64,000 bases of DNA from JADLCB01 sp964398315 (GTDB lineage: Bacteria > Planctomycetota > Phycisphaerae > Tepidisphaerales > Tepidisphaeraceae), in NCBI GenBank assembly GCA_964398315.1, contig CAYNMV010000008.1, forward strand, positions 37,025-101,024. The letters are read 5' to 3'. Below, piece after piece: positions 61,063-64,000 of the stretch (positions are counted from its first letter, which is position 1; each line of letters starts with the position of its first letter). The notes under the pieces were generated by a model, which was not told the origin of the DNA, did no database searches, and saw only the letters and a list, made by a program, of their open reading frames with translations. The translations under genes were made by a program, and so were the position numbers.

Positions 61063-61344
61063 GCGATCTCTCCTGTTGCGTGTCCGGTTCGCCGCCCCCC
61101 CCCGCCCATGTTCCATGCCGGGCCGCGACAATGGTGCCCGTTCATCATGGGCCGTTAGCAGAGATAGCTCAAGGTAAAAACCGGGCAAAATCGGGGCAAT
61201 CCAATCAACATCGCAGGAAACTGCCAACCGCCCCACTCCATCCGCCTTACGGGCCGGCAGACCGCGATTGGGGCTGGGGCCAATGTGGGCCAGCAGCGCC
61301 TGAGGGACCAATAATCCGGGCTGATCGGTTAGAGTGGTGCGCCT

Positions 61345-62004
61345 ATGGCCAGTCCCCTGGTGGAAAAGTGGAAGCAGATGCAGTTGAGCATGCAGCAGCG
61401 CCTGGTGGTGGCGCCGCTGACGGAGCTGCCGCGCTTCGTGGCCGGGGCGGACATGGCCTTCTCGGCCGACAAGCGGACAGCATACGCGGCGGCGGTGGTG
61501 TATGACCGCATCGAGCAGCGGATCGTGGAGGTGGTCGGCGTGCGCCAGCCAGTGAAGGTGCCGTACATTCCCGGCTATCTCAGCTTTCGCGAAGGGCCAG
61601 CGCTGCTGAAGGCGATTGGCCGGCTCCGGCATCCGTGGGGGGCGCTGTGCTGTGATGGCCAGGGCACGGCCCATCCCCGCCGCTGCGGGCTGGCGTGCCA
61701 TGTCGGGGTGATGCTGGATGTGCCCACGGTGGGCGTGGCCAAGAGCCGGCTGATCGGCACGTTTGAGGAACCGGGCGCCGAGGCGGGATCGGCCGCCCCG
61801 CTGATGGCCGGCACCGAGCGGATCGGCGTGGTGCTGCGCACGCGGAACAACGTGCGCCCGCTGTTTGTCAGCGTGGGCCATCGCATGGATCTGCCATCGG
61901 CCCAGGCGCTGGTGCTGGCGTGTGTCACCCGCTACCGCCTGCCCGAGCCGACCCGGCAGGCGGATATCGAAGTGGCCAAGCTCAAAGCGCGCTACGCATC
62001 GTAG
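61345..62004 (+). CDS. nfi: Endonuclease V
   Basis: 219 residues. The family blocks are in order: VAGADMAFSADKRTAYAAAV (catalytic aspartate region), VPYIPGYLSFREGPALLKAI, ALCCDGQGTAHPRRCGLACH, VPTVGVAKSRLIGTF and NVRPLFVSVGHRMDLPSA. It cleaves DNA or RNA one base 3' of deoxyinosine or inosine. The start at ATG 61345 is the first one consistent with the family, and the ribosome site is weak. It stands alone, in divergent orientation from the surface-protein gene. Confidence 0.93.
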   Translation: MASPLVEKWKQMQLSMQQRLVVAPLTELPRFVAGADMAFSADKRTAYAAAVVYDRIEQRIVEVVGVRQPVKVPYIPGYLSFREGPALLKAIGRLRHPWGALCCDGQGTAHPRRCGLACHVGVMLDVPTVGVAKSRLIGTFEEPGAEAGSAAPLMAGTERIGVVLRTRNNVRPLFVSVGHRMDLPSAQALVLACVTRYRLPEPTRQADIEVAKLKARYAS

Positions 62005-62229
62005 CGCCCCCTTTGCCGGGGAGAGACGGCCCGGACAGTTGCCTCCGCCCCGCCGGGCGCGTACGCTTGAGGGCATGTTCGCACCCCTGCCCGATCCGGT
62101 CGTCGTACGATAGCCGCCGGCGGCGATTGCCCGCCCGGCGGCACCCCCTTACGATCCGGCTTTTCCCGATTTCAGGCCGCGTGATGTTTTGGTCGTCCCC
62201 GCGGCGATCAGCAATTTGGCGATTTACCA

Positions 62230-64000
62230 ATGTCCATCGACCTGCCCAAGACATACGAACCGTCCAGTGTGGAAGCCAGGGCCTACCAGGCCTGGGCCGA
62301 GGCCCGCGCATTTCATGCCGAGCCCACCGACCCGGGCGCGCCCTACGCGATCGTCATCCCGCCGCCCAACGTGACGGCCGCCCTGCACCTGGGCCATGCC
62401 CTGAACAACACCCTCCAGGACATCCTCGTGCGCTGGCACCGGATGCTGGGCGACAACACCTGCTGGCTGCCCGGCACCGATCACGCCGGCATCGCGACGC
62501 AGACGGTGGTGGAAAAGCGCGTCATGCAGGAAGAGGGCAGGCGCCGAACCGATTTCAGCCGCGAGGCATTCGTCGAGAAGATCCAGGCATGGAAGGATGA
62601 ATACGAGAAGCGCATCACCGAGCAGCTCAAGGCGATGGGGTGCAGCTGCGACTGGGACCGCCAGGCGTTCACCATGGACGAGCAGCGCGCCAGGGCCGTG
62701 CGCGAGGCCTTCTTCCAACTGTTCAAGGATGGCCTGATCTACCGCGGCAAGCGCCTGGTCAACTGGGACCCGGTCACGCAGACAGCACTGGCGGATGATG
62801 AAGTGGAGATGGAGGAGGTGGATGGCCATTTCTACTACCTGCGCTATCCGCTGGTGAAAAAAACGGACAACGAGGAGCAGAAGTATGTGACAGTCGCCAC
62901 CACGCGCCCGGAGACGATGCTGGGCGATACAGCCGTGGCCATCAATCCGAAAGACCCGCGCGCTGCGGAGCTGAAGGATCGCAAGGTGCGCCTGCCGATC
63001 GTCAACCGCATCATCCCGATCATCGAGGATGACTACGTCGTCCTGCCGGTCTCGATGGGCGGGGATGAAAACGATCCCAAGGCCCAGTTCGCCACGGGCT
63101 TTTTGAAGGTCACGCCAGCGCACGACCCCAACGACTACGAGATCGGCCAGCGGCACGGCCTGCCCATGATCAACGTCATGGCGCCCGATGCCAGCATCAG
63201 CGACAAGCACGGCTGGTCGGACATCGGCGAGGCGGGTTTCCTTCTGGGCAAATCGCGCGAAGAGGCCCGCAAGCTCATCGTCGACTGGTTCAAGCAGAAC
63301 GGCCTGCTGGAGGAGATCAAGCCCTATCGCCACAGTGTGGGCCACTCATATCGCAGCCATGTGCCGATCGAGCCGTACCTGAGTGATCAGTGGTACTGCC
63401 GCGTGACCGATGATCGTCTGCGCGGGGCGGCCCTGCGCGCGATGGCGGTGGATCAGGTGGATCGGGGCACTGCTTCCAGCGGCACGGATACTCAACCCGT
63501 GCAGACAGCCTCCGCAACTGAAGGCTCTTCGCAAGAGGATCGCGGCCAGCACGGGTTGCAAACCCGTGCCACAAATGACTGGGAGGGCCAGCTCCGCTTC
63601 TACCCCGCCCGCTACGCCAGGACCTTCCAGACGTGGCACGAGAACATCCGCGACTGGTGCATCAGCCGCCAGCTCTGGTGGGGGCATCGGATTCCGGTGT
63701 GGCGCGGGCCAACATTGCGATCCACGAGCCCAGCATCTGCAGAGAGTGAAACGCATACGCATGAAGAAATCCGCCGTCAGACAATCAATGGCGTCGAGGT
63801 TTATTCACAGGTTCGCTGTGAGGCCGACGGCAACGAATACGAATACATCTGTGTACCTCCCGGTCATCTCGAGGTGGAGAATCATCTGGAGAGTCTCGGT
63901 TTTAAGCAGGACCCCGACGTCCTCGACACCTGGTTCTCCAGCGCTCTGTGGCCGCTGTCGACACTCGGCTGGCCGGATAAGGACGCCATCGAGCAGGCGC
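62230..64000 (+). CDS. valS: Valyl-tRNA synthetase, N-terminal part
   Basis: About 590 residues from ATG 62230, open to the right end of the window. Signatures are IVIPPPNVTAALHLGHAL (HIGH motif), LPGTDHAGIATQTVVEKR, VATTRPETMLGDTAVAI (editing domain), KVTPAHDPNDYEIGQRHG and ISRQLWWGHRIPVW with DPDVLDTWFSSALWPLSTLG. Full ValS has about 880-950 residues. Around residues 415-455 the protein carries about 35 extra polar residues, encoded by palindromic DNA at 63482-63569, compared with the ordinary domain junction. Confidence 0.94.
   Translation, partial: MSIDLPKTYEPSSVEARAYQAWAEARAFHAEPTDPGAPYAIVIPPPNVTAALHLGHALNNTLQDILVRWHRMLGDNTCWLPGTDHAGIATQTVVEKRVMQEEGRRRTDFSREAFVEKIQAWKDEYEKRITEQLKAMGCSCDWDRQAFTMDEQRARAVREAFFQLFKDGLIYRGKRLVNWDPVTQTALADDEVEMEEVDGHFYYLRYPLVKKTDNEEQKYVTVATTRPETMLGDTAVAINPKDPRAAELKDRKVRLPIVNRIIPIIEDDYVVLPVSMGGDENDPKAQFATGFLKVTPAHDPNDYEIGQRHGLPMINVMAPDASISDKHGWSDIGEAGFLLGKSREEARKLIVDWFKQNGLLEEIKPYRHSVGHSYRSHVPIEPYLSDQWYCRVTDDRLRGAALRAMAVDQVDRGTASSGTDTQPVQTASATEGSSQEDRGQHGLQTRATNDWEGQLRFYPARYARTFQTWHENIRDWCISRQLWWGHRIPVWRGPTLRSTSPASAESETHTHEEIRRQTINGVEVYSQVRCEADGNEYEYICVPPGHLEVENHLESLGFKQDPDVLDTWFSSALWPLSTLGWPDKDAIEQA
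63482..63569. repeat. Palindromic element pair inside valS
   Basis: Three hairpins in a row: GCACGG...CCGTGC (63482-63502), CTCTT-CGC-AAGAG (63525-63537) and the perfect 9-base GCACGGGTT-GCA-AACCCGTGC (63549-63569). The outer two share the arm sequence GCACGG and resemble a mobile palindromic element carried in frame. Confidence 0.65.

Noticed and set aside
58354..61158. 934-codon open frame on the plus strand
   Set aside because: It is antisense to the surface protein; the minus-strand product has clear Ig-like and FG-GAP repeats, and the long frame results from high GC.
61063..62076. N-terminal extension of the surface protein to 1220 residues
   Set aside because: The extension is antisense to the well-supported endonuclease V gene; a TTG with AGGAGAG at 61062 fits the L-E-x-R-x-L-L start.

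Overview
The window is a GC-rich bacterial chromosome segment, most likely from a planctomycete of the Phycisphaerae type. The clues are a large surface protein opening with the planctomycete-style LExRxLL motif, an alginate-export type porin, many secreted proteins of unknown family, and the general gene content. A run of 100 Ns at 57718-57817 shows that this is a draft scaffold. Three apparent one-base frameshifts between 28000 and 33200 may be sequence errors or real decay.

Region 1 (1-23.9 kb, all on the minus strand) is an almost complete type VI secretion system. In transcription order it runs tssA, tssB, tssC, hcp, tssE, tssF, tssG, clpV, two candidate toxins (an L,D-transpeptidase-like protein and a glycine-rich membrane protein), vgrG, a DUF4123 adaptor/chaperone, a protein built from three copies of a short motif, a small membrane protein, PAAR, a degenerate protein kinase, a TssJ-like lipoprotein, an unknown protein, tssK, tssL and tssM (cut by the window edge). 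A sigma-70-like promoter lies about 200 bases upstream of tssA. Sheath, tube, baseplate, spike, cargo and membrane complex are therefore encoded together.

Region 2 (24.4-27.9 kb) holds tRNA-Leu(GAG) with its own promoter and terminator, then a two-gene operon: a ParA ATPase fused to a glycogen-binding (CBM48-like) domain, followed by a partner that keeps a ParA-like fold outline but has no Walker A motif.

Region 3 (28.0-33.4 kb) is a chromosomal integron. An integron-type tyrosine recombinase (frameshifted in this assembly) is read leftwards; a candidate attI and Pc promoter follow; then come seven gene cassettes read rightwards, each closed by an attC site of 95-102 bases. The cassettes encode small proteins of unknown function, including a predicted secreted protein, a lipoprotein and an acyl-carrier-protein-like protein whose two halves appear in swapped order.

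Region 4 (33.5-64 kb) is ordinary chromosome: an RNase Z-like metallo-hydrolase, a STAS protein, a C-terminal processing protease, argS, a VOC protein, ferredoxin, a YHS protein, a HAD phosphatase, an ABC permease fused to an NHL propeller, pyrF, an alginate-export porin, a Gfo/Idh/MocA dehydrogenase, a fumarylacetoacetase-family enzyme, kbl, a HEAT/TPR protein, an outer membrane barrel, hemB, a histidine phosphatase (broken by the gap), a surface protein, endonuclease V and valS (cut by the window end). The most unusual signals are the integron with its ACP-like cassette, the ParA-CBM48 fusion, the permease-NHL fusion with a buried lipobox, the palindromic insert inside valS, and the motif-repeat protein beside the T6SS DUF4123 adaptor.
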